From Tissierellia bacterium (GTDB lineage Bacteria > Bacillota > Clostridia > Tissierellales > Tissierellaceae): a stretch of 12,731 bases of DNA. This document shows positions 6,147 through 12,731 of the stretch, in pieces (within the stretch, counting starts at the first letter, position 1; each line of letters starts with the position of its first letter). The translations under genes were made by a program, and so were the position numbers. The stretch spans positions 1 to 12,731 of the forward strand of contig JAAYLY010000197.1 of the NCBI GenBank assembly GCA_012521625.1, in the 5' to 3' direction. The notes under the pieces were generated by a model. It had not been told where the DNA came from. It saw only the letters and a list, made by a program, of their open reading frames with translations, and made no database searches.

Positions 6147-6773
6147 ATGCATCAATATAAGGGGAAGTTGATAGTCCATACTGGTTCCATGTTTTCTGGA
6201 AAGACATCTAGTTTAGAAAAGGATATTAAGAGGTTTGCTATTGCCGGTTATGATACGGTAGCTTTTAAACCTTCCCTAGACACTAGGTATACTGAATCTG
6301 AAATAGTAACCCATGATAATATCTCATTAAAGGCGGTATTAGTAGACAATATAGACGATATCATGAACTATTGTAAAGAACACAATCCCAGTGTAATAGG
6401 TATCGACGAAGTACAATTTTTAGGTGGGGGCCTACCTAAGATAGTGGAGTCCATTAACTTCCTATTGGATAAGGATGTAACTGTAATAGTGGCAGGTTTG
6501 GATATGGATTTTACAGGACAAGCCTTTGAAATAGTGAAGGAATTAATGCCTATAGCCGATTATCTTTATAAACATCATGCAGTCTGTGTAAAATGCGGTA
6601 CAGATGCCTGGGTTAGCCACAGGAAGATAAAGGATAAGGAGAGGGTTGTAATCGGAGCTTCCAACGAATATGAGCCCCTGTGCAGAAGGTGTTTTAGGAA
6701 GGAAAAGGAAAAGGAAGAAGCCATCCTGAATAAAAATCAAGTATCCTTCGAAGAATTAGGGGAATTAAAGTAG
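6147..6773 (+). CDS. tdk: Thymidine kinase (type II, TK1-like)
   Basis: The enzyme phosphorylates thymidine (and deoxyuridine) with ATP to give dTMP, the pyrimidine salvage route. The 208-residue protein shows the P-loop GSMFSGKTSS (13-22), the Walker-B-like IDEVQF (86-91) with E88 as the likely catalytic base, and GLDMDF (117-122). The lasso region is about 160-176 (GASNEYEP), where Y175 probably contacts the thymine-binding loop. The structural zinc site is complete: C147, C150, C179 and C182. The C-terminus is a charged Lys/Glu-rich tail. The ATG at 6147 has a consensus AGGAGGTG (6133-6140) six bases upstream. It stands alone, diverging from the ABC transporter genes and converging with rodA. 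Length and motifs are all normal. Confidence 0.97.
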   Translation: MHQYKGKLIVHTGSMFSGKTSSLEKDIKRFAIAGYDTVAFKPSLDTRYTESEIVTHDNISLKAVLVDNIDDIMNYCKEHNPSVIGIDEVQFLGGGLPKIVESINFLLDKDVTVIVAGLDMDFTGQAFEIVKELMPIADYLYKHHAVCVKCGTDAWVSHRKIKDKERVVIGASNEYEPLCRRCFRKEKEKEEAILNKNQVSFEELGELK

Positions 6774-6817
6774 CTGGGAAATTTAAAGTAGGTAATAATA
6801 TAAGTAAAATTGGTAAT

Positions 6818-6848
6818 AAAAAAGGCAAGATTAATCTTGCCATTTTTT
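6818..6848. terminator. Bidirectional intrinsic terminator between tdk and rodA
   Basis: GGCAAGAT/ATCTTGCC (6824-6841) is a perfect palindrome with a two-base centre, flanked by AAAAAA on the left and TTTTTTT on the right. It therefore ends in a U-tract on both strands and can stop tdk transcripts (+) and rodA transcripts (-). It lies about 50 bases past tdk and 145 bases past rodA. The rest of the 6774-6985 gap shows nothing else recognisable. Confidence 0.9.
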
Positions 6849-6985
6849 TACCATAATATTATCATTTTTATTATCATTAACTCTAATCCCTAATACATAA
6901 AGGATTTAATATATATTTAATAAACCTTAACAATAAAAGGACCTATTTTTCATTTATTTAAGACCATGTCTAATAGCTCATGGGT

Positions 6986-8092
6986 TTAGTAGGTTAGGGC
7001 TTCCCTATGGAGGCCAACGCTTAAGGCAATTCCTATGCCTACCATATTTATCAACATGAAGGTACCCCCATGACTGATAAAGGGTAGGGGAATACCCGTT
7101 ATGGGCATTAGGCCTATGGTCATACCGATATTTTCCCATATGTGAAATACGAAAATCGCCGCAATTCCTATAACCATCAAGGAACCAAAGAGGTCGTTGC
7201 AGTTTTTCGATATTTTAATTAGACGGGTAAGTAGAATGAAATATAGTCCTATTAAAAAGATGCCGCCTATGAAGCCTAGCTCTTCCACTAATACAGCAAA
7301 TATGAAGTCCGTCTGCTTTTCTGGTATATAATTGAACTGGGTAAAGACCCCTTGGAATAGGCCCCTACCAAAGATCTTACCTGATCCTATTGCAATTTTA
7401 CCCTGTAGGGCTTGATATCCAGACCCAGTTGGATTTCTCTCAGGCTCTAGGAAGTCGAAGATCCTATCCCTTTGATAGGGGTCCAGGCGGAACCATAGGA
7501 CAGGCATGGCCGCTAGGGCTGTTAAAAAAGCTATTCCAATATATTTCCATCTTATACCTGCCACAAACAACATTATGGCTATAAAAAAGATAAATACTAG
7601 TGCCGTACCAAAATCAGGCTGTTTCAATATAAGCAAAACTGGAAAGCCAGCAAAGGCTAGTATCTTCAAGAGGGTAAAGGGTTCGTTAATCTTTTCCTTA
7701 TTTATATCTATAAATTTTGCCAGAGATATTATCAGCCCTATCTTTACAAATTCTGATGGCTGGAAGCTTACTGGTCCAATTTTAAGCCAAGACCTGGCTC
7801 CCCAATCCTCTTCTCCAAAACCAAATATTAATACTGCTATTAGTAATAGGTTACAGACTATGTAGATAGGTATATATAACTTCCCTAAAAATTCATAATC
7901 CATCAGCACCAAAATTAAGATAGCAAATAGGCCTATGATAATTGCCATTATTTGAGATTTTAAATAGGAGTTTGTACCATAACTTAAGGTGGCTGATTTA
8001 AGGATTATCAAGCCATAACCACATAGGATTAACATGATGAATAATAAGACGAAATCGAATTTTTTAAAGGATTTGAGTTTTAAATTAAACAT
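6986..8092 (-). CDS. rodA: Rod shape-determining SEDS peptidoglycan polymerase RodA
   Basis: SEDS proteins polymerise lipid II into glycan strands in partnership with a class B penicillin-binding protein; RodA does so in the elongation complex along the cell cylinder. The 368-residue protein has about ten membrane segments. Family blocks visible are the ARSWLKIGPVSFQPSEFVKI loop (99-118), KQPDFGTALVF (157-167), the outer loop with QRDRIFDFLEP (207-217), EKQTDFIFAVLVEELGF (258-274) with D262 as the likely essential acid, and GIPLPFISHGGT (333-344). Short length and the absence of an FtsW-type tail favour RodA over FtsW or SpoVE, but these paralogues are close. The minus-strand ATG at 8092 has AAGGGAG upstream. 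No mreBCD or PBP2 gene is adjacent, as is common for clostridial rodA paralogues. Confidence 0.9.
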   Translation of the reverse strand: MFNLKLKSFKKFDFVLLFIMLILCGYGLIILKSATLSYGTNSYLKSQIMAIIIGLFAILILVLMDYEFLGKLYIPIYIVCNLLLIAVLIFGFGEEDWGARSWLKIGPVSFQPSEFVKIGLIISLAKFIDINKEKINEPFTLLKILAFAGFPVLLILKQPDFGTALVFIFFIAIMLFVAGIRWKYIGIAFLTALAAMPVLWFRLDPYQRDRIFDFLEPERNPTGSGYQALQGKIAIGSGKIFGRGLFQGVFTQFNYIPEKQTDFIFAVLVEELGFIGGIFLIGLYFILLTRLIKISKNCNDLFGSLMVIGIAAIFVFHIWENIGMTIGLMPITGIPLPFISHGGTFMLINMVGIGIALSVGLHREALTY

Positions 8093-8122
8093 TGGAAACT
8101 CCCTTCTAAAGTACTACGACAA

Positions 8123-8131
8123 ATTATATCA
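8123..8131 (-). promoter_or_regulatory. Extended -10 promoter element upstream of rodA
   Basis: The minus strand reads TGATATAAT (8131 to 8123), the same nine-base extended -10 as upstream of tdk. It lies about 31 bases before the rodA start codon, with no good -35 hexamer. Confidence 0.5.
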
Positions 8132-8221
8132 TATTTTTAATAGATTTGGGAAGGATACTTAGATTTGAAGTTAAAAAACTGACATGGTTATTTTACCATT
8201 TCAATTATGTAAGCAGAAGCC

Positions 8222-8306
8222 TTTAGTTTCAAGCTAAAAAAAGATATAATAAGTAGGAAAGAAAAAACCATCCTATAGATGGTATTAAAATTCCCCCAAA
8301 TTTTAA
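8222..8306 (+). promoter_or_regulatory. Candidate promoter and two-hairpin leader upstream of queG
   Basis: A perfect TATAAT at 8245-8250 has only a poor -35 (TTTAGT, 8222-8227). Downstream lie two adjacent perfect hairpins. ACCATC/GATGGT (8267-8283) has loop CTATA, and TTAAAATT/AATTTTAA (8285-8306) has loop CCCCCA. The leader to queG would be about 110 bases. Closer to the gene is a direct repeat, TATCAATTTA, at 8331-8340 and 8346-8355. I do not recognise a preQ1 riboswitch here. On the opposite strand the first hairpin is followed by TTTTTT and would look like a terminator. The rest of 8093-8365 shows nothing else beyond the rodA promoter. Confidence 0.35.
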
Positions 8307-8365
8307 AGGTTAAATAAAAAAGTAAAAATATATCAATTTAAGTATTATCAATTTAGGTGTTGAAT

Positions 8366-9385
8366 ATGAAGGATATAAAACAATATATTATAGATAAATC
8401 CAAGGAATTGAATATCGATATTATTGGCTTTACTACTGGAGAGCCCCTACTAGATCTAAAGGATTATCTAGAATATAGGGTTAAAAATAAGATAAAAACA
8501 GAGTTTGAAGTGGAGGATATAGAAAGAAGGATAGATCCAAAGCTTACATTTCCTAATTGTAAATCTATCATAGTAGTAGGCATATCCTATAATCTTGATT
8601 ATAAACTTGAGGAGCAGGATGTAATAAAAGGCCAATTATCAAAATCCTCCTGGGGATTAGACTACCACAGGGTCCTAAGGCAGAAGTTGGAGGCCTTAAT
8701 AGCTGAAATTGAGAAAGAAGTGGAATTTGACTATAAATACTTTGTAGATACTGGCCCCTTGGTAGATAGGGAGTTGGCTAAAAATGCCAAGATAGGATAT
8801 TATGGTAAGAATTGTTCCATCATCAATAAGGATTATGGTTCCTTCATCTTCATCGGCTATATAATGACTGATTTAGAGCTGGATATAGCTGAGGGAGTAC
8901 TAGAGTCTGAATGTGGGGACTGCGATTTATGCATAAGGGCCTGCCCCACCCAAGCCTTAGAGGGGCCCTACAGGGTAAATCCCAAAAGGTGCATTTCCTA
9001 TTTAACACAAAGCAAGGAAAGAATTCCAGAGGAATTGCTACCAAAGATGGGTACAAGGATTTATGGCTGTGATACTTGCCAGCTTGTTTGCCCAAAGAAT
9101 AAGGGGGTTAAAAAGTCTAAGCATGGGGAATTTCTTCCTATAAAAACTGGAGGCTTTGTAGATATAGGGGAGTTACTAACCATGTCCAATAGGGAATTTA
9201 AGGACAAATATGGCTCCATGGCAGGTAGTTGGCGGGGGAAAAATATCCTTAAGAGGAATGCTATAATAGCCTTGGGTAATATGAAGAAAAGGGAGCATTT
9301 AGAACTCCTATTAAAGGAAAGAAAGAAGGATAATCCTAATTTAAATCCGTATATAGAATGGGCCATAAGGCAGATAGGCCATTAA
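8366..9385 (+). CDS. queG: Epoxyqueuosine reductase QueG
   Basis: QueG carries out the last step of queuosine synthesis, reducing epoxyqueuosine to queuosine in the tRNA wobble position with a cobalamin cofactor and two [4Fe-4S] clusters. Numbered from ATG 8366 (339 residues), the active-site block VDTGPLVDRELA lies at about 127-138, with D134 the expected catalytic acid. The ferredoxin-like region has C183, C186, C189, C193-P, and then C209, C235, C238, C242-P. A short HEAT-like C-terminus ends the protein, shorter than in B. subtilis QueG (which I recall as about 386 residues). ATG 8366 is preferred because AGGTG (8355-8359) is correctly placed for it; the GTG at 8357 lies inside that ribosome binding site. 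It heads a tight three-gene operon. Its need for B12 is interesting given the B12 uptake operon 1.1 kb downstream. Confidence 0.95.
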   Translation: MKDIKQYIIDKSKELNIDIIGFTTGEPLLDLKDYLEYRVKNKIKTEFEVEDIERRIDPKLTFPNCKSIIVVGISYNLDYKLEEQDVIKGQLSKSSWGLDYHRVLRQKLEALIAEIEKEVEFDYKYFVDTGPLVDRELAKNAKIGYYGKNCSIINKDYGSFIFIGYIMTDLELDIAEGVLESECGDCDLCIRACPTQALEGPYRVNPKRCISYLTQSKERIPEELLPKMGTRIYGCDTCQLVCPKNKGVKKSKHGEFLPIKTGGFVDIGELLTMSNREFKDKYGSMAGSWRGKNILKRNAIIALGNMKKREHLELLLKERKKDNPNLNPYIEWAIRQIGH

Positions 9386-9402
9386 AATTAAGAGGTGTTT
9401 TT

Positions 9403-9684
9403 ATGATCATAGGCTCTTGTCAATTAAAATTACAGATATTTGAATCTAATTCCTTAAAGGATAAAAGGCATATAATTAAGAGTATTATAGAGAGGCTTAA
9501 GGCTAGGTTTAATATCTCCGTAGCTGAAGTTGGATTAAATGACAGCTGGAGGACTTCTATTATAGGCTTTGCCTGTGTAACTAATGATACACAACATGCC
9601 AATGAGATAATTTCCAAGGTAATAAGATTTATAGATGGAGATAATAGGGTTGAAATCCTAGAATCAAATATAGAAATATTGTAG
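9403..9684 (+). CDS. DUF503-family protein (YlxP-like)
   Basis: This 93-residue protein is of the DUF503 family, whose B. subtilis member YlxP is encoded in the nusA-infB region; the molecular function is not established. It starts MIIGSCQLKLQIFES and keeps the family pattern: an N-terminal strand, SLKDKRHIIKSIIERLKARF (17-36), then NISVAEVG (37-44) and the strand-helix-strand second half. ATG 9403 is chosen over an in-frame ATG at 9358. AGAGGTG (9391-9397) fits it, the family begins here, and the earlier ATG would overlap queG and add 15 unrelated residues. It sits 17 bases after queG and nine before nth, so it is cotranscribed with both. Here it is away from its usual translation-factor neighbours. 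Confidence 0.88.
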   Translation: MIIGSCQLKLQIFESNSLKDKRHIIKSIIERLKARFNISVAEVGLNDSWRTSIIGFACVTNDTQHANEIISKVIRFIDGDNRVEILESNIEIL

Positions 9685-9693
9685 GTGAATACA

Positions 9694-10335
9694 GTGGAGA
9701 AAAAGATATTAAGTAAGCAGGAGATAAGAAAGGTATTAGAATTGCTAAACCAACTTTACCCTGACGCTAAGGCAGAACTTAATTTTACAAACCCCTTTGA
9801 ATTATTAATTGCCACTATCCTATCAGCCCAGTGTACCGATGTCCAGGTTAATAAAACTACGGCAGTCCTATTTGAAAAATACAAAACCCCAGAGGACTAT
9901 TTACATTTAAAAGAAGAGGAACTGGGAAGGCTAATCTATAGCTGTGGCTTTTATAAGACTAAGAGCAGGAATATACTGGAAACCTGTAGGATCCTAGTGG
10001 AAGAATACAACAGCCAGGTTCCAGATAGTATAGAAGACCTTATGAAGCTGCCTGGAGTAGGGCGTAAGACGGCCAATGTAGTAGTTAGCAATGCTTTTGG
10101 CCTACCAGCCATAGCAGTGGATACCCATGTTTTTAGGGTATCTAATCGAATTGGATTGGCCAATAGTAAGACTGTAGAAGAGACTGAAAAGGACCTGATG
10201 AAAAATATAGATAAGGATATGTGGACTAAGGCCCACCATCTGCTTATTTTTCACGGTAGGAGGATCTGCCGAGCTAGAAATCCCCTATGCGAAGAATGCC
10301 CCTTAACAGACTATTGCCTATATTTTAATAAATAG
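9694..10335 (+). CDS. nth: Endonuclease III (DNA glycosylase/AP lyase)
   Basis: Endonuclease III excises oxidised pyrimidines from DNA and nicks the resulting abasic site, the first step of base excision repair. From GTG 9694 the protein has 213 residues, the usual length. The helix-hairpin-helix LPGVGRKTANVV (119-130) carries the catalytic lysine K125, and the catalytic aspartate is D143 in AVDTHVFR. The C-terminal [4Fe-4S] site is complete: C192, C199, C202 and C208 in the C-x6-C-x2-C-x5-C spacing. GTG 9694 is preferred to GTG 9685 because AGGTG (9683-9687), overlapping the previous stop codon, is correctly spaced for 9694, while nothing serves 9685. The call itself is firm and the start moderately so. 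No clear terminator follows before the next promoter at 10406. Confidence 0.96.
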   Translation: MEKKILSKQEIRKVLELLNQLYPDAKAELNFTNPFELLIATILSAQCTDVQVNKTTAVLFEKYKTPEDYLHLKEEELGRLIYSCGFYKTKSRNILETCRILVEEYNSQVPDSIEDLMKLPGVGRKTANVVVSNAFGLPAIAVDTHVFRVSNRIGLANSKTVEETEKDLMKNIDKDMWTKAHHLLIFHGRRICRARNPLCEECPLTDYCLYFNK

Positions 10336-10405
10336 CTCTATTTTTATGGAAATTGTAGCATTTAAGGTAATTGTAGAAAAGTTAGTAAATTTGAAATCGA
10401 ATTCC

Positions 10406-10434
10406 TTGTACTTTTAGTTAAAATTTGTTATTAT
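10406..10434 (+). promoter_or_regulatory. SigA-type promoter of the B12 uptake operon
   Basis: TTGTAC (10406-10411) and TATTAT (10429-10434) are 17 bases apart. Transcription would start near 10441, right at the 5' edge of the riboswitch, which supports the call. Confidence 0.6.
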
Positions 10435-10440
10435 ATTAGG

Positions 10441-10596
10441 TGACAATTGAATATAGTCCTTCATGGACATAGGGAAAGTGGTGAGAATCCACTGCAGCCC
10501 CCGCTACTGTAATTGGGGACGAAACCAACTTTATACCACTGGGAAACTGGGAAGGTGTTGGGAGTAGGATGAACCATAAGCCAGGATACCTATATT
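10441..10596 (+). ncRNA. Cobalamin (vitamin B12) riboswitch aptamer
   Basis: The region carries the conserved core of the AdoCbl/B12 riboswitch: GCAGCCCCCGCTACTGTAA (10494-10512), the CACTGGGAAACTGGGAAGG block (10537-10555), GATGAACC, and ATAAGCCAGGATACC (10576-10590). Supporting helices can be paired by eye. The closing stem is AATATAG/CTATATT (10450-10456 with 10590-10596). Others are GTCC/GGAC (10456-10468), GTGG/CCAC (10478-10492), CCCC/GGGG (10498-10518) and CCAAC/GTTGG (10525-10561). The closing ATACC differs from the more usual AGACC by one base. When cobalamin binds, these riboswitches normally shut off downstream genes. That fits the uptake genes that follow, and the expression platform downstream is visible. 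Confidence 0.95.
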
Positions 10597-10600
10597 ATAT

Positions 10601-10653
10601 TATGCCTCGGAGGGAGGGATAAGATCCTTATATAAACTTATCCAATTGGCATA
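10601..10653 (+). promoter_or_regulatory. Antiterminator of the cobalamin riboswitch
   Basis: Two nested helices can form. TATGCC (10601-10606) pairs with GGCATA (10648-10653), and GGATAAG (10617-10623) pairs with CTTATCC (10637-10643). Both helices use bases from the terminator stem and its loop, so the two structures exclude each other. This is the expected ON-state fold when B12 is scarce. Confidence 0.65.
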
Positions 10654-10667
10654 AGTTTATTTTTTTA
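10632..10667 (+). terminator. Riboswitch-controlled intrinsic terminator
   Basis: ATAAACTTAT (10632-10641) and ATAAGTTTAT (10651-10660) form a perfect 10-base-pair stem over loop CCAATTGGC, followed by a run of T. It lies between the aptamer and btuF, so it would stop transcription before the coding region in the B12-bound state. Confidence 0.85.
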
Positions 10668-10709
10668 CTTAATAAGGATAACCAATAAAGTATTATTAGG
10701 AGGAATAAG

Positions 10710-11690
10710 ATGAAAGGTATTAAAAAGATTTCATTATTACTGGTAGTCATACTATTATTTGCTAGCTTAGTTGCTTGTACAAAATCAGAAGATGGACAAG
10801 TAGTAGATGAAGGAAGCAAGGTAATAGAGCAAGGGGAAGAAAATAAGGCCAATGGTAATGGGGATAACAATTATCCACTGGAGGTTGAAGATGCCTTTGG
10901 TAACCTAGTTACCTTAGAAAAGGCACCAGAGAGGATTATCTCTTTTGCACCCAGCCACACGGAAATACTTTTTGCCCTTGGTTTAGGGGACAAGGTAGTT
11001 GGGGTTACTTCTTATTGTGATTATCCGGAAGAAGCCTTAGAAATTGAAAGAGTTGGGGATTATGAGGGCGTTAACTATGAAAGGGTAATTGAATTAGAGC
11101 CTGATTTAATCGTAAATTATGGTGAATTAGATGCTGATTCTGCTAAGATCTATGAGGAAGCTGGTATTCCTGTAGTATCCTATATGCCAGAGTCTATAGA
11201 TGAAGTTATAGAGACAATTGAGGAAATAGCATTAGTTACAGGTGCAGTTGAGGCAGGGGAAGAGTTAGTAAACCAAATGACCCAAAAAAGGGATGAAATA
11301 GTAGAAAGGGTAAAGGATAAAGAGCCTGTTAAGGTCTTCTATGAAGTTTGGCATGAACCATTGATGACTGCCGGAGCAGGTTCCTTCGTAGATGGTTTAA
11401 TCCAATTGGCCAACGGTATAAACATTGCCAGGGATGCTGAAGGCTTATATCCAAACTATGATTTGGAGCAGTTGATAGAAAACGATCCAGAAGTATATAT
11501 TTCATCTATGGATTTACCAGAAAAGACAGTAGAAGCTATAGCTTCTAGGCCGGGTTATGAGGAAATAACTGCCATTAAGGAAGGCAGGGTATACTTACTA
11601 GATGGTAATATAATGTCAAGACCTGGACCTAGGATAGTAGATGCATTAGAAATAATGGCAAAGGCCATCCATCCAGAAGCATTTGAGTAA
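10710..11690 (+). CDS. btuF: Cobalamin ABC transporter substrate-binding lipoprotein BtuF
   Basis: BtuF-type proteins capture corrinoids outside the membrane and hand them to the BtuCD transporter. The 326-residue protein begins with a lipoprotein signal peptide ending LVAC, with C23 the lipid-modified cysteine. An acidic, Asn/Gly-rich linker (24-52) tethers it. The binding domain from about 55 has the class III (Peripla_BP_2) pattern: VEDAFGNLVTLEKAPERIIS, then APSHTEILFALGLGDKVVGV (84-103) and ELEPDLIV. It is followed by a long rigid helix and a second lobe ending with GPRIVDALE. The ATG at 10710 has AGGAGGAA at good spacing. Family members also bind haem or siderophores; the cobalamin assignment rests mainly on the riboswitch directly upstream. 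It is first in the operon, with btuC 20 bases downstream. Confidence 0.9.
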   Translation: MKGIKKISLLLVVILLFASLVACTKSEDGQVVDEGSKVIEQGEENKANGNGDNNYPLEVEDAFGNLVTLEKAPERIISFAPSHTEILFALGLGDKVVGVTSYCDYPEEALEIERVGDYEGVNYERVIELEPDLIVNYGELDADSAKIYEEAGIPVVSYMPESIDEVIETIEEIALVTGAVEAGEELVNQMTQKRDEIVERVKDKEPVKVFYEVWHEPLMTAGAGSFVDGLIQLANGINIARDAEGLYPNYDLEQLIENDPEVYISSMDLPEKTVEAIASRPGYEEITAIKEGRVYLLDGNIMSRPGPRIVDALEIMAKAIHPEAFE

Positions 11691-11710
11691 AAGTAAAAGA
11701 GGTTGGAAAG

Positions 11711-12731
11711 TTGATAAGAAAATCCGGATATAAACTTACAATCACATTCTTAATCACATTATTAATATTTTCCATCGGCTTATTTTCAGCTATTGGTACT
11801 GCTAAGGTTAGCGTGGGGGATATTTTTAAAATCCTATTATCTAAAGTTCCTATGATAAAAAATTATGTAGATCTAGCCGATATACCAAGCTCATCAGTAA
11901 CCATCATATGGAATATAAGGCTGCCAAGGGTTTTATTGGGAGCATTAGTAGGCGCCAGCCTTTCCATTGCTGGTGCAGCCTTTCAGGGTATGTTTAAGAA
12001 TCCTATGGCTGATCCCTACGTTATTGGTATATCCTCTGGTGCAGCCTTAGGTGCAACCATAGCCATCGTATTAAAGGTGAATTTTATCCTATTGGGTTTT
12101 TCTGGTATTTCCCTATTTGCTTTTATTGGAGCCTTGGCTACAGTTCTAATAGTCTATAATATAGCAAGGATAAAAAATAAGGTACCTATTACCACCCTGC
12201 TGCTGGCAGGAGTTGCTGTGGGTCAATTTCTAACTGCCATCATGTCCTTCATAATGGTCATCTCCGACAGGGATATGGTTAAGATAACCTACTGGACCTT
12301 AGGGAGCCTAGCGGGTAAGGGTTGGGAGCCGGTACTTAAGATGACAATCCCAGCAATCCTATGTATGATTGTAATCTGCTTCTTCGCTAGGGAATTGAAT
12401 ATCTTGTTAACTGGTGAAGAATCAGCCCAAAGCTTGGGGATCGATGTAGAAAGAATTAAGACTTATATCCTGCTGTTGGGAACTTTTATAACGGCCATCA
12501 GCGTTTCTGTAAGTGGCATTATCGGGTTTGTTGGTTTGATTATACCCCATATAGTCAGGCTCATATTTGGACCTGACCACAGGATACTACTTCCATCCTC
12601 TGCCTTATTAGGAAGTATATTTATGATCTTTGCCGATACTTTAGCTAGGACACTAATATCACCCATAGAGATACCAGTGGGGATAATTACCGCCCTGTTT
12701 GGTGGGCCATTTTTTATATATCTCTTAAGGA
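11711..12731 (+). CDS. btuC: Cobalamin ABC transporter permease BtuC (FecCD family), cut at the window end
   Basis: This is the membrane channel subunit of the B12 importer. The frame from TTG 11711 stays open to the window edge, giving 340 residues, close to the family's full length. The last visible residues, FGGPFFIYLLR, match the usual FecCD C-terminus, so only a few are missing. About ten membrane segments can be seen. Family blocks are IRLPRVLLGALVGASLSIAG (69-88), FQGMFKNPMADPYVIGISSG (91-110), GEESAQSLGI (the cytoplasmic coupling region that docks onto BtuD) and GFVGLIIPHIVRL near 276-288. The start is TTG because AAGAGG (11697-11702) lies eight bases upstream and no ATG or GTG is available before the first membrane segment. 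It is cotranscribed with btuF; a btuD ATPase gene is expected next. Confidence 0.92.
   Translation, partial: MIRKSGYKLTITFLITLLIFSIGLFSAIGTAKVSVGDIFKILLSKVPMIKNYVDLADIPSSSVTIIWNIRLPRVLLGALVGASLSIAGAAFQGMFKNPMADPYVIGISSGAALGATIAIVLKVNFILLGFSGISLFAFIGALATVLIVYNIARIKNKVPITTLLLAGVAVGQFLTAIMSFIMVISDRDMVKITYWTLGSLAGKGWEPVLKMTIPAILCMIVICFFARELNILLTGEESAQSLGIDVERIKTYILLLGTFITAISVSVSGIIGFVGLIIPHIVRLIFGPDHRILLPSSALLGSIFMIFADTLARTLISPIEIPVGIITALFGGPFFIYLLR

Noticed and set aside
8257..8365. preQ1 riboswitch before queG
   Set aside because: The hairpins present do not show the C-rich loop plus A-rich tail pseudoknot arrangement of preQ1-I, nor the larger class II/III layouts.
9358..9402. Longer N-terminus for the DUF503 protein from ATG 9358
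   Set aside because: It would overlap queG by 28 bases, has no ribosome binding site, and adds residues the family lacks; ATG 9403 has AGAGGTG at good spacing.
12463..12666. Minus-strand open frame near the right end
   Set aside because: It is antisense to btuC, whose protein matches the FecCD family throughout this stretch.
1..12731. CRISPR array, tRNA or rRNA genes, prophage or toxin-antitoxin modules
   Set aside because: No regularly spaced repeats, no cloverleaf or rRNA-like sequence and no phage-type or toxin-antitoxin gene pairs were seen on reading the window.

Overview
The window looks like chromosomal DNA from a low-GC, Gram-positive anaerobe of the Clostridia/Tissierellia type. 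The pointers are AT-rich intergenic DNA, strong purine-rich ribosome binding sites, heavy AGG/ATA codon use, lipoprotein signal peptides, several [4Fe-4S] enzymes, and intrinsic terminators with U-tracts. CheB and RodA suggest a motile rod. The genus is an inference and cannot be fixed from the sequence alone.

Layout, left to right. Bases 1-120 look like the terminal end of an insertion sequence (IS256-like), with the first codons of a leftward gene running off the edge. A rightward group follows: cheB (chemotaxis methylesterase), a YbaK/EbsC-type aminoacyl-tRNA deacylase, a small nitroreductase with a TTG start, and a lipoprotein cyclophilin closed by a strong terminator. An MgtC/SapB-family membrane protein then stands alone with its own promoter and terminator. 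Next is a leftward, overlapping pair encoding the ATPase and permease of a NitT/TauT-type ABC importer, with no substrate-binding protein in view. Thymidine kinase (rightward) and rodA (leftward) converge on a symmetrical bidirectional terminator. A compact rightward operon follows: queG (epoxyqueuosine reductase), a DUF503/YlxP-like protein and nth (endonuclease III). The right end is a vitamin B12 uptake operon: a promoter, a cobalamin riboswitch with a visible terminator and antiterminator, btuF (lipoprotein binding protein) and btuC (permease, cut a few residues before its end). A btuD ATPase is expected just past the edge.

Most of the window is housekeeping or transport, and I see no new multi-gene system. 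The parts that repay a second look are in the non-coding DNA. These are the nested pairing in the B12 expression platform, the hairpin over the ribosome binding site in the IS end, the two-hairpin leader before queG, and a possible 30-residue membrane peptide between cheB and the YbaK-like gene. Several starts were moved from the longest reading frame on ribosome-binding-site evidence (queG, the DUF503 gene and nth). The btuC frame has no stop inside the window and was read by hand.
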